From Tubiluchus corallicola (taxonomy: Eukaryota; Priapulida; Priapulimorpha; Priapulimorphida; Tubiluchidae): a stretch of DNA of 53,861 bases. Location of the stretch: the NCBI GenBank assembly GCA_030141605.1, contig JAQGDQ010001225.1, positions 1-53,861 on the forward strand. The letters run 5' to 3'. The notes beneath the pieces were generated by a model. It had not been told where the DNA came from and made no database searches. It worked only from the letters and a program-made list of their open reading frames with translations. The translations under genes and the position numbers were made by a program. Of this stretch, positions 43,501 to 53,861 are shown piece by piece. Within the stretch, counting starts at the first letter, position 1. The number at the start of each line of letters is the position of its first letter.

Positions 43501-46500
43501 CTAAAACACAAGAGAAATAATTTGCTTTACATTATTAGCCGTCACAGTTTCCGGAGCAAGAAAGAAAAGGCCGACTGCAACCTAAACAGAGACAATAACA
43601 TAACATCATATGCAACATGGGGCAGCGTTACACATTCGAAGCCGACACTCAGTATGAGGGAGAATTCGAGTACGAATTCAGCATTTCTGGCATCACAGAA
43701 GATGGCACTTACATCAGTCTTACTGAAGATGTAATAGACGGGACTTTACTAGGTCTGCATGAGACGAAACTAAAGTTCTTTCTAACATTTGAAAAGTTTC
43801 AAAATTTTATGTTATTATACAGTAGTGGACAGGACTTTCATCCAAATCAACATTCTGTATTGCAAGTACACGTTTGCCAGAGCAGCTCAAAGTGAATAGT
43901 ATAAAATTCCTTTAGATTATGGTAAATTACTGATTTTAGCTGCTTTTAAACTTGCCTTAAACCAGGGGGGTGCAAATTGCGGCCCGCGGGTCACTTGCGG
44001 CCCGCTGAGAGAATCTGTGCGGCCCGCGAAGAGATTTGTCAACCTAATGAAACTGCGGCCCGGGTGATTAATTGAGTGTATCCAGCTGAAGTCCGTGCCA
44101 CGATCCCAAATATAGTGCGGGTAGTTTTTTCTACTAGATCGGATGCCATTAACCCTTACAAGACGGTTGTAGCTTAATGTCACTGTTCTACACAGACTGT
44201 GTGATGTGCATTACTAATATGCATTGTAATGAAATTACCACTATCTGTCCTGAAAGTAGAAATATATGGTTTGTAATATAAATTTTAATAACTTCTAAAA
44301 TAGTTTCTTGAGCGTAGTAGTAATGGTGTACGCAGGTCGGATGCAAAAAAAATTGTTATTAGGTCCTACTGTACTTGGCTCCTTGATCAAACTGCATGTG
44401 GCCTGCACGAATTGCGGGAAAGTTTAATGTGGCCAGGCTAGTCAGATAATTTGCATACCCTTGCCTTAAACAATAGCTTTTAATTAATATGCCTGATATA
44501 TTTATGACTACTTATCTAATTGCTGTGCATGCCTGTATTATTGTGTGCTTATATTTTGACTGTAAACATTAGTTCCAAACCCGTGTTTCTATATACAGTC
44601 TAGCCTCGTTATCTCGCCACTGTCCGTCTAGGGCAAATTTTTGGCGAGAGGCGAGTATGGCGAGATAACGGGAATATAACGAAGTTAGTCTATATGTATA
44701 TACATAATAGTTGATTAACATAGTGTTCCTCTATGTACATATGAAATATATTTCGCATTATGATACCAATCAACATTAAATCAGAAATGAAAAAATGTCA
44801 TAAAAATAATCTTAGAATGTTACTTTTTTATTTAAAAAACCTTTTTCGAGTATACACTTAAATGCAATAAACTTAGCAAAAGATTTTGAAACTGTGACCA
44901 TGACTTTGCATCCATTTTTCTTTACTTGCTATTATATCTCCTACACTTCTCCGGCTAACAGTGTCACCAAATTTCGCACTAAATACAGCAGCAATTTCCT
45001 GCTGTGTCTTTGAAGAATTATTCGTATGATAAATACACCTTTTTTTGTTCAGGATTAAGACAAAACAGTTTTCGCTTCAGAGACATCATGTAAAGTTGCT
45101 CACACTTTGTGGAAACTCAAACTTAAACGCAGCTTTGGTGTTATAGAGTAAGGGTATCGGTGACGCTTTAGTTTCTCTGCGCATTAACAAACCACAGCAC
45201 TCCTAATCTAATCCTGGTGAGACACACACTAGATTAATTATGTCTGTCTATCGAGTACAACAGCATTGTCTACATACCGCGGTTATATTGATCGACACGC
45301 GGTATATGCATTGATCAATTCACCTCTGAGTTTGTCTGTTTGGCGACATAACGAATATAGTTTACATAAGAATTCATCCTAGCATGACATGGCGAGGGCG
45401 AGAAGCGAGGGTGGCGACTTAACGAGATAAATATCAAAGCAGGAAATCCGTCCTGGTACTTTCTATGGCGAGAGACGAGTTTGGCGGCATAACGAGGGGC
45501 GAGATAATGAGGCTAGACTGTAATGTCTACCATAGTGCAATTGATGACTCTATTCGAAATTTTGAACTCTATAAAACAAATTATCATATTGTCCCTAAGA
45601 AAAAACATCGAGTGAACCAATGTTATTAAGAATCATACAGCATCAATCGACACTTAACAAATGAGATACTTCACCATAACACTCTACATACAGACACTCT
45701 GCACTGAAGTACATCAATATTAAGTGATATGTGATAGAATATTTAAGTAATACAATATGCCATAAATATTAAGGAGTGCAGCATCTAGCAGCCAGTTTGG
45801 AAAACAAAATCCCAAACTGTCATTTCCTCAGCTTCTGCATCTTACGAAAAACAAGGAACAGCCTGTTGTATTGGTGGCAGGATAACAGGGGATAACAGGA
45901 CAACAGAAATTGAATTGCTAAAAAAATCGAACAGAAGTAAAAAAATCTACTTTTTTATTTTCTCTTATAACATTGCTACATGCCAATGCTAGTTTTTATT
46001 ATCCTTCACTAGAATTTGAACCAAAGACCTTCTGCTTACCTGGCAACTATGCTAACCATTATACCGCAGAGGTACTCTGACTTTTGCGATGTAAATCACT
46101 AGAGGTTCACATGGGGAATAAGAGTTCACACTGTAACAAGAGTTCTGGGCTGTTGGACACTGTGTATTAGCTGGTTAAGTTAAACACTGCACCAGTAAAT
46201 TTGCTGTATTATTTCAGTCAAAATTATGAATTGGTGAGCAGCAAAACAAATGCCATTGCTAAATTAATTACCTCCTATTACAATCCAGGTAAATAAAGTA
46301 AATTTCATAAAGAACTGAGAAACTCCCGCAACTAACAATTAAAGACCCTAACCCTAACCCTAACCCTAACAATTATCTGTAAAGACCTAATTAAGTCAGG
46401 ACTGCACCACACAAAATAAGTCTTATAAGACCTATAACTTTTCTGTTATATGCGCACAGACATAACTAAACGATTCAAAAATGAGTACTGTTCTATTTTG

Positions 46501-49289
46501 GAAGATCTCAGCTATCCAATCATGCTATTTGTTTAAACTCAGCTATCCAATCATGCTATTTGTTTAAACATTTATTATAAGTGATTTAATGAGACAAAAT
46601 TAGGAAAAACAGTTTGAAACACTTCACTTCAAACTGAAGGACAAAGATGCCCTCTTAGGCACTTCAACTTAGCCTATTCAGTAGCTAAGTATAACTTACA
46701 CATGCACGATCATTGACTGCCTGCTTTCTACAGCACAAGAGAACTAGGTGCTGTACGGAGTTCCAGGAAAAGCCAACCGATCAGCCAAGGAGAAATTAAG
46801 GTCATTTCATCTTTAAACAAGAATTTCTCCTTAAAATAGAGTAGATTTGATGCCAAAATGTATCAGAAAATTGTGTCCAGATAGTCGACATATAGTCAAT
46901 TTCACACAAATGATACAGTACCTAATGGTACCTAATGATACCTAATGGTACTGTACCTAAAAATGGATTCATAATTTGTCTAAGGTAATCAAACGCATTC
47001 TATATATAATATAGCACGAAAATCCATAGTGTGAGTAGAAATCTATAAAAATTATCAAATATAACATAATGGTTGCTTAGTGAGAGCAGTTCTTTATGAA
47101 CCCATGGAAAATGTAGCACACGCTGCTGGCCTGATGGAGTTATGCCAACTGTGAGCACAGCTGCAGCAGCACTTTTGGCATGCAAGAATCATATATTAAT
47201 TGATTAATTAACACTCATACTGAAGTACAATCACCAAACTACGTTTTCAAATTCTGAATTTGAACTAAAAACCATCGGTGTACAAGACCGACTCCATAAC
47301 CAATTGACTAATTATCCACGAAAATTTCAGGCTCAAACTTGTTCTAAATAGAAATCATCTAATCAGTTAATTAGAATCACTCTAATGTGATCAATCTCAC
47401 ATTGGAAGTGCGGAAATGTTGACCAGCGATAAGAGCTGAATTTTGCATTGTCACAGTCATTTGGAAAACAGTAGCCTAGTGGTTATGGTATCGAGCGCAC
47501 AATTGAAAGGTACCTGGTTCAGACAATGCTCTAACTTTTATTAATTAATGAAAACTTCATTAATTGTGGGTTTGTATTATCATTAATTTACAAGAGTATT
47601 TTACTTTGCGATAGCCATTACCTAAACATCTTACAGTAATACTTTTCTAGTGAGCGTCGACTGTTTTATCATATCAATTTGTTGTTTATCTATTAATCGC
47701 TTATTTACAACCATCAACTGCTTAAAATTCAGTTTGCTTAGTTTAAAGTAATTGTTAGAATGTCCATTATTCCCGGTCAGAAATGGACATAATGTCCAGA
47801 GGTGGGTCATCTATCAGTATCAAGCATAACTTTTGAACAAATACATTTACAACCATCAAGGGCAGTATATTATAGCTTAATAAAGTTCAGGCAAGCACCG
47901 TGATCAGCACATAGGGAGATAAAATACCACATTATTAAATCAGTTTTAACACCCAACATTAACTTGAAAAGGAACAAAAAGATTTCAGCTTCCAACTAAA
48001 ATAATTACAAAATTTAATAGGTTTTAATATATAAGTTTGTCTTGGAAATAGCCATTTACAGTTTACAATTACTGAAATCTCACATTTGTTTTTGTACAAA
48101 ATGTCCTGAAAGGACGAATAGGCCAAAGCACCTTAATAAGTAATAAAATGACGTTGCGAGTGACGAATGCGACCCAATCTAAATGTAATACTTCAGCTGG
48201 TGTCTGGAAACACTAAGTGGGATGTTCACTGTAATCACAGAAAACACTGTAAACAGAGGTTAATACCACTGAATGCTTTATTAACATAATTAGTATGTCC
48301 AATATAACATAAATGTCCAACAGCTCCCATAAAGTGGATTAACCTGACTGTTCAGAGCACAGGTGTGTAATAACAGACAAGTGACTAGCAGGTAACAATC
48401 AGCAAAGCTGGTCAAACCGAAAGCTTTACATTCACGTCACAGAGGGCGCCTCGTGCACGATAAGTAAGATTAACAAAAAGAAAGCTAAGTCTGCTACATT
48501 CACGGTTGCTTTACATTGCCGTGCACTCCACAACTTACTGTTTCTCTCAAAGATATAAAAATTATTGTGTACGTGTATATGCTAGCTGCTAAAGACTCTT
48601 ATTTGCATTTTCCGTACTATATTGCATTTGTATTTATATATGGTTTAATGGATAATTATCTGTATTTTAATAATAACTGTAAGATGCAATGTGGAAATGA
48701 ATAAACTCTTGAACTAAGTCGCAATAATACAACCAGAACAAGAACAAATGACATACGATAGCAGCGTTCATTTGTTTATAAATTAATGCACATATTACTA
48801 GCTGGTTTGTGAAAGTGCTCTGACAATGACGCAAGACTTAGCTGATTTATCAATGTGTACTTGTGACGCGGTGTACCACCTTGTATCGCCTCTCCATATA
48901 CTAGGCTGTCACACATGTACCACCTGTCCGTGAACTGAACTGACTGTTTACCATAACGTGGTACAAGGTGGTATTCATAAGGAAGGCAATGTGGGACGAG
49001 GCAATTCCCTATGAGAACACTATGGCTTAAAATATGTCAGCACTCCCTTTTGACACATTAGTTACTTTTGACAAGCCTGTTGCTGTAATTAACCGTAATG
49101 TTTTAATGAAGCCTATTTTTACAAAGCTACTGGTGCATTTACTACGATTTTGTGTATTTTCTTTGTAACACGGAACGTCAAATGTAGTGATTTACTCAAT
49201 AAAAATTTAAACACTAACATAATTACCTCAAATTTAATGTTAGATTTTCTTCTTTTACGTTTTGAAAACGCAGTTGAAGGGTCAGACAT
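39355..49289 (-). CDS. PHF20: PHD finger protein 20-like (PHF20/PHF20L1/MBD-R2), 2 coding exons
   Basis: CDS complement of 49289-49227 and 43500-39355, about 1402 residues. Family role: chromatin-reader subunit of the MOF-NSL histone H4 acetyltransferase complex, binding methyl-lysine through Tudor domains. Seen: N-terminal IKFEVGNRIEARDDWNKWY (Tudor-type 1, ~22-80), YKVGSEVLAKWKNGKKYPAK (Tudor 2, ~91-142), a long Lys/Ser-rich middle, a C2H2 finger YKCKVKDC...H-x4-H (~529-552), a C4HC3 PHD finger with MIQCEKCFCWQHAEC (~878-920), and a C-terminal helical pair resembling the PHF20 end (LDHVSEEQNEVSSRLDFIEH; LRKLLADLDMVKRL). The first exon ends phase 0 at IKFE and joins VGNRIEAR exactly as in PHF20. 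Orthologue to the PHF20/PHF20L1 pair rather than to one of them. Confidence 0.94.
43617..43895 (+). other. Coding-like ORF antisense in PHF20-like intron
   Basis: 92 codons starting MGQRYTFEADTQYEGEFEYE. The first ~45 codons have a composition unlike the AT-rich flanks (GAA/GAC/TAC/TTC-rich). No family recognised. Could be an exon, a gene relic or chance; no splice or promoter context decides it. Confidence 0.25.
43963..44463 (-). mobile_element. hAT-type MITE, copy 5 (inverted)
   Basis: Same family in reverse orientation inside the PHF20-like intron, flanked by the perfect 8-bp duplication CCTTAAAC. Confidence 0.94.
44596..45520 (-). mobile_element. 925-bp pogo/Tigger element with broken transposase
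   Basis: Ends CAGTCTAGCCTCGTTATCTC and GAGATAATGAGGCTAGACTG, TA on both sides. Minus strand 45089 to ~44880 reads as a pogo/CENP-B-type transposase N-terminus: MMSLKRKLFCLNPEQKK, then after a frameshift at an A-run TQQEIAAVFSAKFGDTVSRR and SVGDIIASKEKWM, a helix-turn-helix. The DDE catalytic domain is missing. Confidence 0.88.
46012..46080 (-). repeat. tRNA-like (SINE or tRNA pseudogene)
   Basis: Minus strand CTGCGGTATAATGGTTAGCA ... GGTTCAAATTC: A- and B-box spacing of a tRNA, but no good acceptor stem. Confidence 0.55.
46346..46370. repeat. Interstitial telomeric repeat (CCCTAA)n
   Basis: About four CCCTAA units (TTAGGG on the minus strand), flanked on each side by TAACAATT. Confidence 0.95.
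46395..46745 (+). repeat. Dispersed repeat family C, copy 3
   Basis: CACAGACATAACTAAACGAT and an internal duplication of CTCAGCTATCCAATCATGCT. Tail TGCCTGCTTTCTACAGC matches copy 2. Starts about 20 bases after the telomeric tract. Confidence 0.8.
47255..47535. repeat. Divergent pair of tRNA-like segments
   Basis: Minus-strand 47325-47255 reads TTAGTCAATTGGTTATGGAG with CGGTCTTGTACACCG (anticodon-arm-like) and AGTTCAAATTC. Plus-strand 47470-47515 reads GTAGCCTAGTGGTTATGG with ACCTGGTTCAGAC. Both are degenerate. Confidence 0.5.
49227..49289 (-). CDS. PHF20: PHF20-like exon 1
   Basis: 21 codons, MSDPSTAFSKRKRRKSNIKF plus E, donor GAG|GTAATT. Basic N-terminus before the first Tudor domain. Start is the first ATG, in context CCGAAAATG. 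Confidence 0.85.
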
Positions 49290-52200
49290 TTTCGGCTAAC
49301 CCTACCAGCTCCTGGATAATCAGGAAAATAAAAAAAGCGCCATGACTGCTGGCTACAAGAGTCTGTATAAGATGAAGCGAATGTAAATGAAGCTCTGTGA
49401 TCCGCCTTAGGTTACCTATACCAAGGTTTTTTATCTTGAAAAAAAACAACGCAATTATTGACAATCATAACAAATTCGCGATAATAAACAATCAGCAATC
49501 AGCCATATCATTTATTTTCTGACATTGTAATTTCGAGGCGCACTGGAACGGTGCAGTACTTATCCAAAACACAGATGCACTGTTCTTTGACAATGGGACT
49601 TCTATTAATTTTGTTAGTTGTCTCTCAAGGGCGTTTTGCCCTTATCACGTACTAAATGAAAATAATCCTAGCAGTAACAAATTTTTGCACTTCATAATAT
49701 ATTTTTTATTATTAAAATTCTTTGCTTTGTTAAAAAATTATTTACTATAATAGAAATCCTCTATTTGGAAAGCGGAATTCACAAAAAAAAACTGAAATTC
49801 TCCCTTTATGTAGTTAAGGATTGAGATTTGACAACAGGACGGACACTTTATAACTGCCCACCCCAAACTCAAAAAAGCATTATACCCTATATTCGGATAC
49901 AAAATAATTATTGAAATTATATAATCTATAGTCTATTATATAGACTATATAATTTCAATAATTATTTTGTATCCGAGCACAGGTATAATGTTTTTGTGAT
50001 TTATAGTGTCATGCAGGCAATTAAGTTTCTTCCTACAATTACTGCATGGCAAATTTTATGCCATTTTCTGCACTGGGGTCAAAGTTGGTAATTAAAAAAT
50101 TGCCCAATCTAGCATAAATCATCAGCACTCGGTACACAATACGATCACTGCGATGCCATCATATACCTACATATGTGCAGAGACTGTTCTAAACGAAACT
50201 TAAATGAGAAAAACAAAGGTCTAGGTCATGGGGGACGCACTGAGAAATCGGGTGCATTTTGTAAGACTTTGTTGCCTAACAATTTGTAAATCAACTTTAA
50301 CCTTGTCAAGGTCAAACAAGCAAAATAATAAGGAAACGTTTTTGAATACACATTATCTGTGACTTTTTTTTGTTTTTTTCTTATTTGCTTCTGTTTCCCT
50401 GTTTTGTTTTGTATGATTTATATTTACCTTAGTTTAATTTATTATATTCTTTTATGAACATCTTTGGTTGATCATTCTACTGTTTTTTGTTGGATTTTTT
50501 TAGTTAATGCTCACATTATCCATTTTCTGTTATGTTAAAAATCTTAAGTTTCTTTTATTTTGTTTGCATCGCATATTCACAGTATTTTACAATTGTAAAT
50601 TTTTGGTTATTTAAATTATAATGTTCTATAATATTGCGTTTCCCATCAGTTAGTTGCCAATTACACACGTCAACAGAATTCAAATTTAAATTGAAAACGG
50701 TGCCAAAATTAATTTTACTTAATCGTTGCCATTTAAGGGTGGCTGACTAGATAACCTACGGGTTCTTCACTGCCCTTCTCCTTTGTTACATAATATTGCA
50801 TGTATTCCTAATACTGTATTTTGTTAATTCTTGGAGTTAATAAATGAATTGAATTGAATTGATAAAACCTAATCTCATTGTAGATGCATAAGAAAAAATT
50901 AATCTCAGGAAAAGTCAAGGTCAACATCAAGAGAAGAGAACACGAGAAATTATCACCTTTTACAAACTCACAATACAAAATTGTAAAAATCACGTCACTT
51001 ACTGGATATCATTTGCATATTTGTACGGAAATATTGTGTACCATAAAATTTCGTTAACATACATTAAGCCACGGTATACCAGACTGTTGTTAAACCACTA
51101 TTAGAAATGTTTCCATGTACTACAAGAAAATAATACAGTACACAAATGCTAATTTTAATTTTAGGCTACAGTTTATTAGCACAGCAATTCTGAAAGTTGT
51201 TTTCGTTAAACGAGCTATATAATATAGATAATAAAAAACTAAACAAATATCACTATTTAATTGATTGAACTGTGCACTCATCTAAAAAGCATATACATTG
51301 TATAAATATAATTACACAAACATTATGCTTTATAATGCTGTAAAAACAATTTTGCATGCCACGTTATTTAAAGCATTTTAATTATGGTTCAAAACCTATC
51401 TTTATAACAAACAAGGTAACATCACTACAATATTCACACTCATTCATCTACTAACAATGACATCGACATGATCTTGGCTAAAACATACTCAGTATTGGAA
51501 ATTTGTATACAGACCAAGACACAGAATTCCATAACTACTAAAAGTGCATTTTCCTGGCAAGCTGATACCCGGGGTCTTTGAGATACGGAGCCATAAACAG
51601 ATGACGCCCATTCTCTTAACATCCTTCAAGTTGTTCAGATGGCAAATTAGAAATTCAGTACTCCAGAAAAGGTTAAATAAATTACTGCGTATACGGGCCT
51701 TGTTTTAGCAAGCAAACTGCATGTATTAAATGTGTCATCTACATAATTTTAATAACAATCCTACAGATAAAAGTTGTTTCAGACATTACAGCATCCAATC
51801 AATTTTAAAATAACTTGTTACGTGGCTGTCATACATAGCAAAGGCAAAAAAAAATTAATCATTAACTGGATTATTATGTGTATCACTGTCATCATCACGA
51901 GACACAACTCACATGATACATGATCTGTTTAGAATTTACTACATAACATATGGCTACAAAAGCGCAGCAGTTTCCAGCAGGGGTGAGCATCGAATGTTCG
52001 AATTCAAATCAAACCTAAAATTATAGATTCGAATAAATCAGCACTTCAACTTTATTGAATGTTTGGAAAAGTACGCAATTAGCACAATTTAGATGCTGTA
52101 CAAACTAACAGATTTTACTGTAGAACAAAATCAAGTAATATGCATGATCTTTGTAAGACCACTTTTTACTAGTGGTTCGAAAACTTGTTCGAAAGTCTTT

Positions 52201-52547
52201 CCAACTCAATTCGAATTCGCTTTCCGGTAGAAAATGCTCACCCATTGTCTCTAGTACTCAACAGGCAAACATATATAAACAAGAATCTTCCTGTCAAAAT
52301 AGAAAGAACCACACAGCTTCATTCCACTCATGCACTAGGCAGTTCTTGTCCTCTCAGTGGAAGCCATGTAAAGGACTCTATAAACAACGATAATGAGCAT
52401 GAAATTTTGAACTCGTAGCATTTCGAGTCCCAATCAAGAATGTAACAGATACTAATTTGTTAACAATCGCAGTTGTATCAACTGTCGTAGTAAATTATTA
52501 TAGACTGGTATACAACAGTCTTAAACAAGGTGATAAAATCACAAGTA
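49290..52547. other. Intergenic between PHF20-like start and DARS2 3' end
   Basis: The first ~250 bases should contain the PHF20-like promoter, but no core motif stands out. The rest is AT-rich with one long hairpin and no gene. Confidence 0.6.
49870..49998. repeat. Long hairpin/foldback element
   Basis: Nearly perfect 30-bp arms starting CGGATACAAAATAATTATTG (left ~49894) and its complement ending TTTTGTATCCG (~49975), with weaker outer pairing (CATTATACC/GGTATAATG). No gene overlaps. Confidence 0.9.
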
Positions 52548-53861
52548 TTAAGTGACAGATCTTATATGATAATGAAGTAGCTCTTCATCTGAAAGGGCAG
52601 ATGGGGCGCCACTCATTGAACACTTCCCATCCACGGTTTTAGGAAATGCGATCACGTCCCTTATTGACTTGCAACCACATATGATGGCTATCAATCGGTC
52701 TAAACCTAAAGCAATCCCACCGTGAGGTGGACACCCCAACTCCAGCGCCTCTAAAAGGTGGCTCATTTGCGCCGAGTCAATTTTCAAAACAGAATCAAGA
52801 ATATATCTTTGCAGATCAGCATCATGAATGCGGATTGACCCACCTCCGATTTCCTGTCCATTTAAAACAAGATCGTAGTGCTGCCCCCTAGCCTTAACAT
52901 TTTTGCTATATACAAGATGGAGGTCTTTGGGAAGAGGTGCTGTAAATGGATGATGTCCAGTCTCTAAACACCCTTCTGGCCCATCAGCAGGAAAAAATAA
53001 CGGAAAATCGGTAATCCACGAAAAGTTGAATGAATTGTTGTCTATAAATACATCACTTATCTGTCGCAACTTATCCAAGCATGTGAGCCTTATCTTGCCA
53101 AGGAAGCTACAAGCATTAAAAGTATCGCCCACTGACAACAGCAGTATGTCTCCGGGTTTGGCTTCTAACTTCACATTTGCTGCCATCTGTTGTTCGCCCG
53201 AGAAAGCAGCTTGCAAAGACGACTGCCAGTTCAAATCATCATCAACTTTTATCACAAAGAAGTGCTTGACAGGAAACTCATCCTTCAAAGTAGAAGCTAG
53301 TTTGTCTAGTTCTCGCTTTGAGAAATACTCGCTACCTTGTTTAATGTTTAATGCATGTGCAGCATGGTTCTGCACAACATTAGATGAATTTAAACCGTCA
53401 GTCAAGCTGTGTATTCGCATGTTAAAGCGAGTGTCTGGTTTATCAGTGCCATACGAACCAATTGCCTCTTCATATGTCATTCTATTAAAAGGTATTTCGA
53501 TGGGTTTCAGATGCGAAGGCCAGGCGTATTTTAACATTTCTTCCACAAGTTGCAAGATGTCGTTCTGTGACACAAAGGACATCTCAATGTCAACTTGTGT
53601 GAATTCAGGCTGGCGATCAGGACGAGCGCCTTCGTCACGGTAACAGCGAGCAATCTGCATGTACCGATCCATTCCACCCACCATCAAAAGTTGTTTGAAT
53701 TGTTGTGGACTTTGCGGCAGGGAGTAAAACTTCCCAGGATGCTCTGTTGGAACAAGGAACTCCCGAGCGCCTCCCGGAGTCCTTCTGAATAAAGTTGGTG
53801 TCTCTATGTCAACGAACCTATGAATAGTGCACAAGAATTCGCGCAATTTCATTGTCATGTC
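52548..53861 (-). CDS. DARS2: Aspartyl-tRNA synthetase, mitochondrial (C-terminal part, runs off window)
   Basis: 437 codons of a class II AspRS of the bacterial/mitochondrial type, charging mitochondrial tRNA-Asp. Seen: VDIETPTLFRRTPGGAREF, the motif 2 region RCYRDEGARPDRQPEFTQVD, the insert domain, HHPFTAP, YDLVLNGQEIGGGSIRIH, and motif 3 GGIALGLDRL near the end, with stop at 52550-52548. The N-terminal anticodon-binding OB-fold (about 200 residues in the family) lies beyond the right edge. No intron in 1.3 kb. The GAD-like insert between about residues 130 and 280 is divergent. AATAAA (minus) at 52056-52051 is a possible polyA signal. Confidence 0.97.
   Translation of the reverse strand, partial: DMTMKLREFLCTIHRFVDIETPTLFRRTPGGAREFLVPTEHPGKFYSLPQSPQQFKQLLMVGGMDRYMQIARCYRDEGARPDRQPEFTQVDIEMSFVSQNDILQLVEEMLKYAWPSHLKPIEIPFNRMTYEEAIGSYGTDKPDTRFNMRIHSLTDGLNSSNVVQNHAAHALNIKQGSEYFSKRELDKLASTLKDEFPVKHFFVIKVDDDLNWQSSLQAAFSGEQQMAANVKLEAKPGDILLLSVGDTFNACSFLGKIRLTCLDKLRQISDVFIDNNSFNFSWITDFPLFFPADGPEGCLETGHHPFTAPLPKDLHLVYSKNVKARGQHYDLVLNGQEIGGGSIRIHDADLQRYILDSVLKIDSAQMSHLLEALELGCPPHGGIALGLDRLIAIICGCKSIRDVIAFPKTVDGKCSMSGAPSALSDEELLHYHIRSVT

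Larger units (their letters stand above)
45521..49226. other. 5' part of the PHF20-like intron
   Basis: Repeat-derived (telomeric tract, family C, tRNA-like pair). A 12-bp inverted repeat TACCACCTTGTA/TACAAGGTGGTA lies at 48873-48973. No additional exon recognised. Confidence 0.6.

Overview
The window is AT-rich nuclear DNA from an animal, most likely an invertebrate. Genes are split by GT-AG introns of 0.1 to 5.7 kb, intergenic space is wide, and there are many tRNA-derived SINE-like repeats, hAT and pogo/Tigger DNA-transposon derivatives, a LINE remnant and short tandem arrays. A TTAGGG-type interstitial telomere tract is present. A single-IGFBP-domain secreted protein, a gene type best known from molluscs and arthropods, fits an invertebrate. 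The species cannot be named from the sequence.

Five protein-coding genes can be supported. (1) Plus strand, 10074-13967: pterin-4a-carbinolamine dehydratase (PCBD/DCoH), three exons, the first coding only the start Met. (2) Minus strand, 32056-21756: a seven-exon gene for a basic, Ser/Pro-rich protein of about 800 residues with a C-terminal coiled coil; it looks chromatin- or kinetochore-related but its family is not established. (3) Plus strand, 33734-36354: a secreted 121-residue protein with one 12-cysteine IGFBP N-terminal domain. (4) Minus strand, 49289-39355: a PHF20/PHF20L1 (MBD-R2) orthologue, with a 63-nt first exon, a 5.7 kb intron and one 4.1 kb exon carrying two Tudor-type domains, a C2H2 finger, a PHD finger and a C-terminal helical region. 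(5) Minus strand, running off the right edge, 53861-52548: the catalytic part of mitochondrial aspartyl-tRNA synthetase (DARS2), uninterrupted by introns. The genes are unrelated in pathway (pterin recycling, chromatin, secreted signalling or immunity, histone acetylation, mitochondrial translation) and nothing suggests co-regulation.

Layout: 1-10 kb holds repeats, a foldback element with inward-facing tRNA-like heads, and microsatellites, with no convincing gene. 10-14 kb is PCBD, with a 51-bp array, a LINE 3' end and a Tigger-type MITE in its introns. 15.9-17.2 kb is a large 44/47-bp hairpin-forming minisatellite. 17.4-20.1 kb holds two hAT MITEs. 21.7-32.1 kb is the coiled-coil gene, whose introns contain three tandem arrays, two hAT MITEs, a SINE and an AT-rich tract. 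33.6-36.4 kb is the IGFBP-domain gene. 39.3-49.3 kb is PHF20-like, whose intron carries an inverted hAT MITE and a 925-bp Tigger element with a broken transposase N-terminus. 49.3-52.5 kb is gene-poor with one long hairpin. 52.5 kb to the end is DARS2.

Most long open frames outside these genes come from in-frame tandem repeats or (ATT)n tracts and were not annotated as genes.
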